Assembly: GCF_041296385.1 (NCBI RefSeq)
Contig: NC_091015.1
Span: forward strand, 52,642,345-52,706,344
DNA length: 64,000 bases
Origin: Aphelocoma coerulescens
Lineage: Eukaryota; Chordata; Aves; Passeriformes; Corvidae
Reading direction: 5' to 3'
Shown here piece after piece: positions 1 through 13,900 of this stretch. How positions within the stretch are numbered: the stretch's first letter is position 1; each line of letters begins with the position of its first letter. Below the pieces are notes generated by a model. That model did not search any database. It was not told the origin of the DNA and saw only the letters and a list, made by a program, of their open reading frames with translations. Position numbers and translations under genes: made by a program.

Positions 1-854
1 TTTCCTCTAAAAACCATGAACAGAAGAACACTACTCGGATCAAACAGTAGCACACTATATAATTTATCCAAATGACTTTAATCACTGAGGTCCCCATATA
101 ATCTTTGAATATTTCATGTAATTGAAACAGTGACAGGAAATCTATGCTTGCTTGCCCTTCTTTTCATTATTTGCATGTTAATCCTGGAAAATAATTCTAA
201 AAACATGAACAGTTTGTTGACTTTGCAGTGGGTTTTTTTTTAATGCTGCAAAGAGGAGACAACTACATGTAATTTAATGATGTAGGGCACAAAAGACCAA
301 AAGGGTAAAATCAGATTAACCAGACTAGATATTTTTGTTATTGGGTTGCATTTGTTTGCTCCTGAGGTTAGGAAATACACCTGCTTTCATAACTGTATCT
401 GTCCAGTGAAGATTTTCTAGGCCTAAATATACCTCTAAGGCAGTACAGCAGAATATGCATGTTTTTCAAAACTTGAAAATTAATTCACTGAATTATGCAT
501 TGACTAATTAATTTGTGATCCTTACAAAAGACGTAAGGTGAATATTAATTTTTGTATTGAACATGGTAGTCATCAAAGAGAGAGAAGATTCATGTTTGAT
601 ATCACACAGCCCCACTTTCACTGAAATTCAAGGGTAACACAAATCTGACCTGGCTGTGTTTACCCAGGAAAAGAATTTAAAGGCAGTCTGATGCTCCCTG
701 AGTGAGAAACCCAGCAGAAACAAACATGTTTTACAGATCAGAGATGTCAGGATCTGAAGCAAGTAATCATCAGATGCTTCTATACAACACACCAAAACTA
801 TTTACAGTTTCTTGCAAGGCAGATCACTGAAACTTTTGGAGACCAATAGTTTGG

Positions 855-855
<1 letters not shown>

Positions 856-895
<40 letters not shown>

Positions 896-901
896 TGTGT
901 G
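856..901 (+). repeat. (TG)n microsatellite
   Basis: An almost pure TG dinucleotide run with one interruption (TATG) near 889. It produces poly-Val-Cys and poly-Thr-His artefact frames on the two strands. Such tracts are highly length-variable and have no coding meaning here. Confidence 0.95.
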
Positions 902-3900
902 CATGCACAGCACATGTATATAGACATTATAGCTGGCTCACAGATGAGGTTAGAAATACACACTGAGAAAGAGACACAGTACAACAAGTGCACTGCTAAA
1001 AAAAGTTTTCTTCTTCCTCAATTTCATGCTGTATTAGTTGTCCAAAGAAGGACCTTGGTTTTTCTAGGAAATATTGCTGTCATAAACAGCAAAGTAGCCA
1101 AAACCAGTGCTTGTTTGGCTCAGTTTAATTTTACTACCAACTGTAAAGAGGAAACACTTTTAGACTAGTTCTGCCAGATGCATCTAACATTATGTTAGAA
1201 TTAGTGAAAGAATTAGTAACAGAGATCAGACAAACTGTAGGATGGAACAGTTGATTTATGAGTTACCCTCTCATCTATCTTTTGTTAACAACTTCTTGAC
1301 TAGTATAAAGAGGAACAGCTCAAGCTCTGCACAAACTCCCTGTATACAGCAATTTTATAGCACACAAATCTCACCTGATCTATCTCTGCATCCAACCCAA
1401 GTTTATAGCTGTCTTCACAGATAAATTGATATTTTATTCAAGGACTCTGATTTTTTTTGTCATTCAGCTGTAGTTTTTCCTATGAAAATGGAGTTACAGG
1501 AACTCAGTATTTTGTTAAACAGCTGTTATGATTTCCCTTTAATTGAGCCAGTCTAACCAAAATACACTCTCAGCCATTCATCTGGCCAGAGTGCTATGAA
1601 GACCAAGTTCTTGAAATGACCTTTCCTCTGCTTAAGTCCTTGGCTATTATAATACCCATTTATTTAACAAACATTCTCTCCTGAGTAGGAGATGTTAGAA
1701 TTTTTCCTACAGCTTCACAGTTGGAGATGTCACAGTTTCCAATGAACTTTCACACTGTTGATGTGACTGACATTTCTTCATGCAGCAGGACTATGTTCAC
1801 ATGAAGGAAATGTTTTCGTCCTCAGAAATCAATATATTTATTAGCAACAAAGGGGCCCAGGTCACAACTTCATCTTTTAATCAACAGCAATGAACATAAA
1901 GGGTGAAAGTTTGTCCAAATATTTGAAGAAACTTCACTATGTGAAGAAACAAACCAACAAAGCTTCTGGCACAAAGAGTGCTGAGAAACAGCTACATATT
2001 TGTTCTTTTTTTCCCCCAGCAAAGTGTGTGATCCTAAGAGAGGAGCTGTTGTCCCTTCCCTCTGAAATACTCCCAGAACTCTCAAGTCTCTGAGATATCC
2101 ATCTTCTCTCTCTTTGCCATAGGAAAATCTGAGTCTATGGCTCATGGGGACTGGGAGTTTGGCCATCTCCTTTCTTACCTTACCTTTAGGAAGGCAGCAA
2201 CAATCTCCTCTCACAGCTGACCAAAAAGGAAGGGGAAATTCAGTTATCCAATGCACAAACCAGCCAAGTCAAAAAAGCATTGAAAGTGCATTGCAAAATT
2301 TGTATCATACTTTTGCAGTGTTCCACTGATGTAATTCCACAGCAGTGTCATTTACTTTACAGAATACATCCGGAGCCACTGTAGAACACAGGTGTGTCCC
2401 AGAACATTGTGGCTGTCTCATGGGTTTAGAGATGGATGGTAACTCAGTTAGAAATGCATAATGATCTCTGGCAATGGTATCTCTCCTTTTCCCATTTTCT
2501 TAAAGGGAAATAATTTATATAATTTCCCAAACTGCATTTACTTGCAATTTCCCCAAAATGTCTAAGATTGCCTTTGTTATTATTAAAACCTGATGTGTGT
2601 GATACAGTGACTTCAATAAAATACAGATTTTCTTGAACAGTTTAGAGATACATCAAAGCCATACTAAGACTTCCAATATGACTTCCAAAATGTTGTTTCC
2701 AGGAAACTAAAATTTAAACAGCAGGGAGGAGATTTAGATACTTCTGGCTTCACAGGGTGATAAAAAAGGGGAAAAAAGTAAAGAAACATCTTGGAAATAA
2801 TTTTCTTAGAGCATTATTGACAGGAGGTGGTGAAAGTGCTATGAAATCTGCCAGAAATTACAGACCCACCAATCAACAAATGTTAGTTGCTTGAAAAAGA
2901 GTAAGTAAGGATCAGAGCTAGGTATCAAGAGATAAGAAAATAGAATATGGTAGTGTATGAGAAAAAAAATTCAATTGCAGCCATGATTTTCCAACAACAA
3001 ACAAAATTTAATCTGAAACAAATGCTCCTTAAAATGGTTTATTCAAAATAGCAAGCACAAGAGAGGCTGCTAACTTGACTTGAACAATTCTGCCCAAGTG
3101 CTAGCACAGAAACTATGCCTGCTATTCTTAAATATGTTCACAGGATTAAGAACGCTTCTTATGCTTCTTCATTGCTCATTCTCAGGATGGAAAGAAACCA
3201 GCTGTATTAGCACTCCAATAGTTAACGTATACATGCATACAGTTAGGAAATGAATAAAACTCCATATTTACTTTTGCCTTTTCAAGGTGAGCAGATGATG
3301 AAATGTACAGTAAACTTCTCCCTCTTCCTTTTCTTTGCCTACCCGACAACTTTCAGCAAATGGTTCCATGCAAATACATTAGTCTGAATGGTTAAAAACT
3401 GTTACCTCCCATCAGCTGAAGAAAATGTCTTCACAGAGAAGGCAGCATTGCTGGATATACTGGAGCTTTCTTTATACTGTTCCTAGGTGGAATTTTTTTT
3501 TTTTTATTTAACATCATAAAGATAGGAAATTACAGCTTCAATCACTGAAGTACAGCAAAGTTTTATACAAATATAAAGCAGGATATCATAGAGGTAAAAG
3601 TTCTTTTTAAAAAGAAGTAAAAAGTTCTTTTTAAAACAAAGTGTTTCCAGCCAGCGGATAAAGTTCTAATCCTCAGCTCACTATCTGAAAGTCATTGCTA
3701 TGAATCAAGAGAGTTCAAAGTTAAGAGAAAACATGGAAAGAGAGATATGAAAGCTACAACTTTGAATACCATCAAAAATAAAACATACAGAATTTCTCTT
3801 TAACATTAAGTAAAACTGAGAACTGAGGGGCACAGAGGAGAAAAATCCCAAACCGACCAAATATGTGAAAAGAGGAAGAGAAGAAACTGCATTACCCCAG

Positions 3901-6900
3901 CTTGATCCTTGTGACCACTCAAATTCTCTCATTTTGTAAAATTAATCCAAAAGCCTCTCTCTCTTGCTGAACTCCTATAACAACACAGATGAAAATATGC
4001 AAAGAGAAAATCATTTAAGAGTTAATAATGCAAGTATATAAAAATGACCACATTGTTTTTTCACCATTTCTCACAGTGTTGAAAGAAGAAATGGACACTG
4101 ACTTAAACAAACTTGTAACTTGCGGTGGGTACATTTATATTGGCAGCAACCCTGAATATAGGAGTGAAAAATGATTGAACTTAATCTTTATTTAAATTTG
4201 GAAATGTGGCCTTGTATTCTCGATGTCTAGCTGCAGTACTGCTGTTCCTCATTTCTCAACACATTACGGGATTTCCAATTATTCTCACGGAAGCGTCCAC
4301 CTACTGCAACTACAGCAGTCCAAAGTACAATGAACAGAAGAGAGTTTGACACTAGATGGCAATATGCTTTTGCAAAATATTTATCAGAGGTGCCTGTAGA
4401 TAAAGATTCTTCAAGCTATTGTACTATTTCTTAGTAGGTTTAGACATACAGTTTTCCTTTGGTTTGCATTAAAATAAATGCTCATTTCATTTTTCTCTTT
4501 GTTTGCTTTAAATTAAGTTCAGACAGTACTCTGATCCAAGTGGAAGAGATTCACAGTTTAACTGAAAGTCTGTTATGAATTATTCACTATTTAGTGTCTG
4601 TGGAAAACATATGAAGAATCACGTGTGGAATGTTGACCAAATATATCCTGCTTGGCAAAGTGTAAATCAAAAGGAAGCTTCTAGTGTGGGCTACCATCTT
4701 CCTTCTACTGATGTAAATCAGAACACGAACATAACCATGTATCTTTTAAACTAAAGATTCCTTTGGGTAGATTATTTTGGGTTCCTTTCCATTACCTGAA
4801 GCATTAAACTTGCTTAGCCACTTTTTTCTCTCACCTAAACAAATAGTATCTACCAAAGCCCAGGTTTGTTACACTGTTGGAATAGCCTGGATTGTGCTAC
4901 AGTTATTCAAGGCATTTTGTCTGGGTTACAAAGTCAAAGCATTCTGTACTTAGTGTAGGGCTTTTTCCAACTCCTTGGAAAGCTCAACATGTCATAAACC
5001 AATAAACCTACACTTTGTAAAACTAAACCCACACTATAATTTTCAACTAAGCTGCTAAATAATGGGTAGCTTGCTTGTTTCCAAGAATTATCAGTATTTC
5101 AAGGTAACATTAATCTGTCTCAGCAGTGGCAGCAGCTCTGAAAGGCCTTGGCCAATTCCCTGCATGATTTTAGGTGCATCTTCCTTTTACTGGCACTTCT
5201 TTTTCTATGAAATTGGGTCCTTGAAGCTATTACCACTCCCACATACAACTTATTCTCCTTTCCCTATCCCAAAAAAAACCAACAGGGTGATTGCCAGTAC
5301 CATTTTGTCTCTTCATTTTAGCTATTGCCCTCTGGATAGTTTGTCCCTTATTTCTGCAAAAGGCAATTTTACGCCTTTTGTGGTCTTTATGTCTGTGAAG
5401 ACAAATATGGGCAACACAAGATTATAGTAGGTAGGAACATGGGCTATTATTTGAGGTACTTTTTTCAGGCTGATCAAGATGCCTGACAGAACAAACTCAC
5501 TGTCACTTCTAAATTAAATGAAAGTTTGAAAATTTCTATTACTCCCATATGCAATATTTATTTCAGTTTGATTTAAAGTGAGAGAAAGTGGACATATGAC
5601 CTGAAAGAAAAATATACTATTTGTTTCTAACAGTCATATTGACAGTCAATGCAAATTTCCTTGGAAATGCCAAGGCAAGCTTTGAAGTAACACCACCACC
5701 AGGCAGTCTAGTTAGTATTAATAAACACAGTACTGTGACATGGAAGCACAGTCATTCATTTTAACAGTGACAGGTTCATTTAGAAAATGTTTGCAGCAAT
5801 ATTTAAATCAATCACCAGCCTCTCAAAAAAACATCTGATTGAAAAATATTTGAAATGTGCCATGAAAGCCTGCCCATGTCCTAGCATAAAATGCTTTATT
5901 GATTAAAGTGAAGAAGAGCAAATATAACCAAAACCTCCAAGAATCCAAAGACCTTGAAGGATGATAACAGCACAGGAACAGAACAGAAAGGGTGAGGGGG
6001 AGGAAATAGTTCTGAAAGAACAGCTAATTTATTAATTCTTCACTACTGATTCAGAATACTAATTCAAAAAGTAAATTATCCACAGGGGTCAATGAAACTG
6101 ATTATCAGAAAGATACAATATTTATGAGAAATTGTGGGCTTATATTTTACCTCAGCTGGTATTTTTATGGAAGACTTTTTGGTTTTTACTCCGATAGAAA
6201 AAAAAAGTTATTGAAAGAACATTTCTTCCCTCCCACATATTTGCATTTCAAATCTTGCAGTATTGTGCTGGGGCATGATCAGAAATCATTCCACCTGAGC
6301 AGAACAATTGCTTTAATCATAGTTATTGTAGCCTACCTCCAAGTTAAATATAGTTATTAAAATTTAAAGAAAGCAGCAACCCAAACCCCTCAGGTATTCT
6401 AAGGTGCACAAGGACAATAGCTTGGTGCTTGATTACACACAGGGAGGTTGTTTGGACTGATGTCAGCACCTGCATGAAACACTTCTGCTTTATGCCCAAG
6501 CTAGACAGCTGTGGCAATGACTGTCTGGAAGAAAATGTGCTTTCAGGACGAGAAATATTTCATCTCTCATTGTCAAAACAACATCATCCTGTTGGTCCAC
6601 ACAACTCATTAGCAAGTCTAAATGACTAGATAGTGTTGGTGGTGTAAAGGCCTTCATCTCCTAGTCATTTGCTACAAACCTTACTTCTTTCCTGCAGTGG
6701 CAGTCTGGTTATGGGATACAGCGATCCATTACACTTGAACAAGGCTACTTGGATTTGTCACGGAATTTGGGAAAAAAAGAATAATGGACTTTTACACTGC
6801 ACAAAATTCAGGTTTGTGACTCACTGATGGCCCAAGACCAAAACAAGCACCACCGTTCTGTGGAATACTGCCAGCTAAATCCTTTTGTTCTGGTATTATA

Positions 6901-7115
6901 GTAATCATCTGTTAAAACACAGCTACCAAACTGCATCTTAATTGGCAACTCCTCCATGTCAGTGTATTTTATGACCACAAAGTTGATTAATCAGAACTGG
7001 AAAGAAAGTGCTCACATTTGAGAGAAGGGAGTTTTACAGTCCAGCAAAACTCCAGATGAAGGTGCTGAGAACATCATCAGTGGAAGAATGGCTGTGTAAA
7101 CCTCAAGGAACATAG

Positions 7116-7176
7116 AATAAGTTCATCAGCTTCTAAACAGTTCTAGAAATATAAATAAGTTCATCAGCTTCTAAAC
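7116..7176 (+). repeat. short tandem duplication, 23-bp unit, period 38
   Basis: The 23-base unit beginning AATAAGTTCATCAGC occurs at 7116-7138 and again exactly at 7154-7176, separated by 15 bases. This is a local duplication, probably by replication slippage. No function is implied. Confidence 0.9.
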
Positions 7177-10100
7177 TCTATATTTCCATCAGTGTAATGG
7201 AGAAGAAGCTGGCCACTGTGCAAAGAAAGTACTTTATTTCAGATGACATCGAGAGTGCAGCTTTGAAACCAAAGAAAATGCAATTGCCTAGAACATTGAA
7301 TGGCCAGAGAACAACCACAGCTGTATTCCTTACAAGTCCCAACACTGACTGCCGTCTCCTCTTTTCTGCTGCATTTCAAGGAAGGATCAGAGAATATGGG
7401 GCAATACATGATGTATTCTGCCAGCAGTAACAAGGACAACATGCATAGTTCTTAAGGACCCCAGCTACCAGTGAAAATTACTTTATTTGCAGGACAAAGG
7501 TGCTCCATTTTGTTCATATTCATAACAAGTCTTAACCCAACTCCTCAAAGCAGCTGGACATGCTTCCAACTCAGTCTGAAAATGTGCAGAAAAGAGTATT
7601 ATTGAGAGTATTATTGCATGCCAGCACTGAAATCATTAACAGAAAATGTGTATCTGATTGGGGCAGAATTCTTTTTGAGGCAGGGTAACATGTCCCTGAG
7701 GTAAGGCATGGTGACACAACCTGCCTTTGTTTTCCTAGCATAAAGGACCGAAGAAGTCTATGTTAAGCATTAGCCACATAAAGGCAGCTGATTCCTATCT
7801 ATTTACCTATTCAGCAAGTGGCTTGGAGTTGGACTTTTTTTGTTCTGACTGTTAGTTTATTGCAGCTGAAGAAATGATACCTTAACTTTTCTTCATCGTT
7901 TAACCAAAGCCTATAAGCAGGAGACAAAGAGGTACACTGTAAACCAGAGCAAACCTTGAACTCTCTTGCCATATGCAGCCCTGATATGACTGGAGCTAAG
8001 AAAAGAAGATGAGGAAAAGTCATGGAAGCGGCCACGGACATCAAAACTGCAGAAGTCACAGAGTCATGACTTCAACACCAGAGGCTGTAATAACAATCCC
8101 ATTAAGGAGTTGTTTCAGGGAGGGGGAAGAAGGGCGGGGCAGGGTGGGAAGGGTGAAATCCTTCTCCGCCTGCCTTCTTCTCCCTGCACTAGTTCTACAC
8201 TGGAGTCTTCTTCTAACATGCTTATCACTGTATCTTCAACAAATTCTGACCCTTCTCCATTGTTAATGAAGAAGTAGCATCTCAAGCTGCAAGTCCAATC
8301 CTACGCTGTGTTTACATACCAAGCAGATTTAACCCTACACTTAAAAGTTGGGGAAGAGGGTAAGCATCACAGCCTGGAAGGGATTCTTCATATTGCAATT
8401 TGGGAGTAGAGGGTCAAATTTTGGTCTTTGGATTAATAAGCTTTCAAATACAATAATAGCATGTAAACCATGAAACAATTTTATAGCACTGGAGCATTGT
8501 TAATGAACATTTGCATTCCCTCAACAATGTCAAAGATCCAGCAGCATCTCTTAACACACCCTTCAGATATCAGAGTACAGAACACAACACAAAGCTCTAC
8601 TTTTACTTGCTTAATAATACTATGGTTATCACAATCCCATAAATATTTCATCAAGTATATTGGTAAGATAAAGGCATGTGATCTACACCTCATATATTTT
8701 CCTTTGTACTCCCAAGGAAGTGATAGAGGTACAGTTATTACCTTTATCATTATCTTCTCCGCTTCCACCTTCAGCTGTTGCTTTAACACAGGCTGCATGC
8801 ATATTAAAGAAGCAGTTACCTTGACTTTGAAACAGCTATAGTTTTCACACCTCTCACCACCTGCAACGAGGAATTTCTGCAGGTAAAAGCTGCCAAGAAA
8901 GCTCCTTCTCCTACTCTCTAGAGTTTCAGTCTCAGGAACACTGGTACATGGCACAGCACACTCTTTCATTCTCCCTCTGTGACCTTCAACAGGAACAGAA
9001 TTAATCAACATGGTGTACTTAAAAACAATTCCAGCCCTTCACATGTCTCTTCTCACAGAATTAGAAGCATCAAAATCAGATCATAGGAAGCAAGTATCAG
9101 CTTTAACACTAATATTTTTTCACATTTCATTAACATTTTTACACCAATATTTACACTAATATTTTGTCATCCCCACCCAAAGTAAGAGTAATTTCACCTT
9201 CCTTGTTACAGAAGTCTCACAAAAAGTGGGAGGCACTCGATGCTTGAAAAGATGAAAGTTGAATCTTTCTGCTCTTTTGTAGATCTGCTGTCCCTCCTAG
9301 ACATATCTACAGTATATGGAGAATGGAGCCTTGCAATTCTGAGAACTTGCTTATTTTTTCTCAGTTGGTCTAATTAAAAATCTTGTCTTGCAGAGCAGTG
9401 TATTTTAGGAGTAGTGTCTGATGCCATGTTCTCTAGAAACAGCAAAACACAGTCTCTTCAGAGAAATTTTTGAGGTATGACAGCCAGTGGAGGCAAGACA
9501 ATGTACAGGGTGTGAATAGCTTTAATCAGTTGACCCACATCTTCTCCCAGGTGCCTCCAAATAAAAAAACAAAAGGACATTTCTTTCACAATAAATGTGG
9601 GTAACTCCCCACAATTTTCTATTTCTAAATGTGTTAGATTTGTCAAGCACAAAAGAAGAAATGATAGTCTGACCTCTAAATGTTTCACAGAGGTATCTCT
9701 TCAGGTCTGACAGATGTGAAAGATAGGACATTGTTATCTCAGGAAGAACTGATCCCTCTAGACAACTCTATATCTAATAATCAGAAGGAAAGTTCTGTTA
9801 TGCGCCTTAAACTGGTTTAAGATGATATAATCTTTTTGGGCAGCCAAATAATTTTTTTCCAGTAATTTCTTAGAAATTCTTACAGAGAACTTTTGATGAC
9901 TAAGAAATCACCCTCAATTTTAACATATTAACAGGACTTTCATTAACACATGAATGGGACTGAACATAGGTCAATAACTTGCAAGATCAATCCCATCTCT
10001 TGCAATAGTGTCTCTGAACTAGATTTCTTTTCTTATTTAAAATATACTGGGGAAATGACAGAAACAACTCTTGATATATATGCACACTATAACGATGAGA

Positions 10101-10860
10101 GTGTTTGCAGCAAGAGAAATTTGAAAATAAAAAAATTATCAAACTATATTAAATTCTAGGGGATAGTTCTAGAAAACAGTGGCACATGCTTTGCCACTAG
10201 AGTCTACCTACTGAGGAGATTAAAAGTTCATTCATATATCTTTATATTTTTTGCAATGAATTTAGGCTTATTCCTGCTCCTTTGCAACAAAACCTTCTAT
10301 GGAAAGCCTTCTGTTGCTTATTCCTCCTACAAACTACAGCCAAATCCAGAGAAAATCCAGAAATTCTTTATGAAAGAACATTTTTTAGCACTGCTCCTTC
10401 AAGCCTTCTAGTACAAAGTGTTCAGAGAAGACTGTGAGCCCTAGGAATGCAGATGGTTTAGTAGCTCTTTTGCAGACAGTAAGATATCCACAGCACTTTC
10501 ATTTTTGGAAAGGCTGACTGACCCCTACTAAATCCTAACTTAAGTAATAGAAGGCAACCTGCAGTTCTTTACATTCACCTGCCTTGCCACAGGCAGGAAT
10601 TAGAGGCTCAGAGATTTCACTCCATGCTATACATGTGACACAGAAATGGAGTACAAATGCAAAATACATTTTTTATTTCTTAAGATCCCTGAAAAGCACT
10701 AACCCTAGAAGGGGAGAGAGGCAGGAGGAGACAAGTTCACAGCCCACTCTTGGACTTCACTAAGCACAACTGACTCCACCCCTCTTAGCCACATATCTAC
10801 TGTATCACCACATCCAGCCAGGGACCTTGGTGAGCAAAATAGCTGAAAGCCACCCTCAGG

Positions 10861-10974
10861 ATGAAAGCAAGACAGCTGATCTGTGGAATTTGGAGTCTGT
10901 GTTTCATGTTCTGCCTTTTCTGCATCTTTCTTCACCAAACAACAGCTAAAAGAAAACTGAAGTTTGTGTCCATA
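10861..10974 (+). CDS. copy 1 exon 1: start codon and signal peptide
   Basis: Encodes 38 residues: a short basic N-terminus, a Cys/Phe/Leu-rich hydrophobic core and a TTA cleavage region, then KLKFVS, which aligns with the start of mature ACP3 (KELKFV in human). The ATG has A at -3. The exon ends ATA|GTAAGT in phase 0, matching copy 2 exon 1 in length. Confidence 0.88.
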
Positions 10975-13900
10975 GTAAGTATGGGCAAATGGAATTTCTT
11001 CAAAACCTGTCACTTACTGCTCTTCTTGTACTCTAGGGTAGGGAGGAGGGGCACTTTTTCAAATATTTAACTATTTTCTGCATATCCAAAATTCATTATT
11101 GCTTTGTCCAAAAAAAAAATCTCAATTTTAAATAAGATTTCATCATTTTGTCCCCTTTGTACACTCCTAGATGAACTTAACTTTCTGGATGGATAGAGAC
11201 TGCTTATTTTATAGCACTAAGAGAGAAATAACACAGGATTCTGTTTTAAAATGTAAAAGAGGATTTCATAACTAAATACCAACCGTGCGAAAACCCTCTT
11301 TACCATGGAAGAGTTTGCACTTTTCCAGCAGTTTCGGTGGATTAACTTGCAAAACAAATTCCAGTACGTGAAACTCAAACAAGTGGACAATGACATTGAA
11401 CAAACAACACAGAAACCACTGCTGGTTGTGAAACTAATGCTATTTGCAATGATTATGATGTACCGTTTGTTTGCAGGAAGCCTGAATCTTGTTCTGAACA
11501 TCACACATACTTGTAAATCATTTATATAATTTTTGTGCTGCAGTTTTTGATTTCATTTCTCCCTGCTTGGATTAAGAAATAATAAAAAAAAAAATCTGGT
11601 GTTAAAATTTTAGAATTATATGGCATATATCTACAGGAATTATGCTGCAAAACATATGAAGCAAAGAATTCATCATAGGAATGAAAAAATCCAATGTGTC
11701 TGTATAAATACATCTTTTATCTGAAGTGAAATTCCAAAACAGGTTCAATGTTTTCAGAGTAACAGTTTCTCCTGTATTTACACATTAGATAACACTTTCA
11801 TCACCTCTCTTGTGATGAAAAAGCCAAGATATGACTTTTTAAGGCTAATTTCTGCCAAGTAAGAGAACTGCACAGCCGTCAGCCACAGAACTGTTATCTT
11901 CAGTAATAGTTTGGGTTTTTTCCTTCTGAATTCCAGCTTAGTCATACCAAAATACTAATGTTCAAATATTTCTGCAAAATTACTTACATGCTTCTGTTTG
12001 TTTTCTGTTTATTTAATATAATTGTCTATACCTCCTAAAATACATAAAACCTCTTTAAAATATAATAGGGTATCCTGTAGTTTTTATAACTTGCAAAAAT
12101 TTATTTGAGCTAGTTTATTCTCAAACACCAAGAAAAGAAGCAGTTATATTGGCTAAATAAATCAAACAGGAAACAGCTATCTAGACTTAAGGTAAGCACT
12201 AGAAATATATTTAGCATCTGTCAGATACAGTACTCACTGTCATTACATATTCCTTGTGATTACACTAATTAGTTATAATCACCACAAAAAATACCAGTAG
12301 CACAAAAGCAATTTCATCTATTTTATCAGGTATTTCGCCATGGTGATCACACCCCACAGGAGTTTTTTCCAACTGATAAGCACAAAGACATTGCAAGACA
12401 ACGGGGATATGGCCAACTTACCAAGGTGAGTTTTTTTACCTGGGCCAATATACTGAACTATTGGAAGATGGTGAGTTATTTGGGGGTTGGAGCTTTGCTT
12501 TCACTTGGAGAAAGCCCTTATTAAAGTTGCCACTTAAGGACAGCCAAAGAGCTTACTAGGAAACTACAGCAACAGCACTCACTAATTTTAAATGAAGCTG
12601 ATCCAGACTGTTCTGGTTCAGTATCAGCGTATGTTATGACTTTTGATTGCAGACTAGGGTCTTCTGGGAGGAGCCAGGCACTGGTGACCATCTCACAGAA
12701 TCACAGAATGAATTAGGTTGGAAAAGACCTTTGAGATCATCGAGTCCAACCTACGACCTAACACCTCCTCTTCAACTAAACCATGGCGCTGAGTGCCACG
12801 TCCAGTCTTTCTTTAAACATATCCAGGAACGGTGACTCCACTACTTCCCTGGGCAGATGATTCCAGTGCCAAATCACTCTTTCAGTGAAGAATTCTTCCC
12901 TGATGTCTAACCTAAACTTCCCCTGGCACAGCTTAAGACTGTGTCCTCTCATTCTGTCAGTTGTTGCCTGGGAGAAGAGACCAACCCCCACCTGGCTACA
13001 ACCACCTTTCAGGTAGTTGTAGAGAATGATAAGTTCACCTGAGACCATAAGGAAGCTTTAACCATCAGTAGCATAAGGTGGTGGAAGTGCTTACAGACAC
13101 ACCTCTCCCTCAATCTCTGCTGAATAGGAGTGCTTCCTTACTCATGAACTGTTGAGATCAGTACCAGCAAAAACTTTTCTTATGCTATGCCCAGGAAAGT
13201 TGATTTACAACTCAGCTATTTTAGTGTGGGTATTTGTGGAATCAGCTGTTGGTAGTAACCAGAAGCAGCTGAGGCAACCACAGATACAGACAGATGCTGT
13301 GCCTGCCTTGACTGTAACTTCTATTAGCTGCCACCTCCTACAAATGGAGCCAAGGGTGACGTGTACTATCAGACTGTAAGGCATTACTTGGGCACTGGGT
13401 GGTTTTAACCCTACTTCTGCTTCCCTCCCACCAGCAGGACCCACTGTGTCTGTGTGCTTGTGCCTTGTTCCTTTTTCCCCAAGATTTGTTATTTGGATGG
13501 AAAAAGATGCTAGTTATTTGCCCAGCACTCAGAACCAGGCAGTCTCTCTGAAGTAGTTTAGAAGTGCCAGAAGTCTGGTTGTCCCAGATAAATGGCTACG
13601 GTGCATGTGGAGGCAGACTGTGAGGTGTGTCTCTCTGTTAGGCACACACACCTTTATGTCAGTGGGTCTCTCTCCTAGGGGAACTTGCAGGTCTCCTCCA
13701 CCAAAATCAGAATAGAACAAACTGCCTGAGCGGTTCCTCTTCCCCACCATTCTTAGGAGGCAAAACTGATCTCCAAAATCAGGCCTGTTTCTGCTCATAT
13801 CAACTCCCTTGAAAAAACAGGAGTAACAGACCAGCTTCCTAACTCAGCTGTGACTCAATAATTCCATGTAAGCACTACACAAGTTCAGCAATCCATGCTA

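Larger units (their letters stand above)
1..10860. other. 5' flank without a supportable gene
   Basis: I read this stretch in all frames and found no exon that joins to the genes downstream and no third copy of the acid phosphatase signatures (RHGD, STDxDRT, HDTT). Open frames here are short and unlike known proteins; the longest, about 176 codons on the minus strand at 8481-9011, overlaps a 123-codon frame on the other strand and looks like chance. It holds a TG microsatellite near 856 and a short tandem duplication near 7116. The last few hundred bases must include the promoter and any 5' UTR exon of the first gene, but no TATA box or CpG island stands out. Confidence 0.6.

Noticed and set aside
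802..1168. Frames with Val-Cys and Thr-His repeats
   Set aside because: Direct translation of the TG microsatellite.
8481..9011. 176-codon open frame on the minus strand
   Set aside because: The longest single frame in the window, but the translation resembles no family I know, has no splice or promoter context, and a 123-codon frame overlaps it on the other strand. Most likely chance openness.
11305..11529. Frame within intron 1 of copy 1
   Set aside because: Open for 74 codons, but lacks an acceptor that joins exon 1 in frame and has no family motif. The exon 1 to exon 2 junction already gives a complete protein.
12776..13048. 90-residue minus-strand frame that looks protein-coding
   Set aside because: It is the C-terminal end of CR1 reverse transcriptase inside a truncated LINE, not a host gene.
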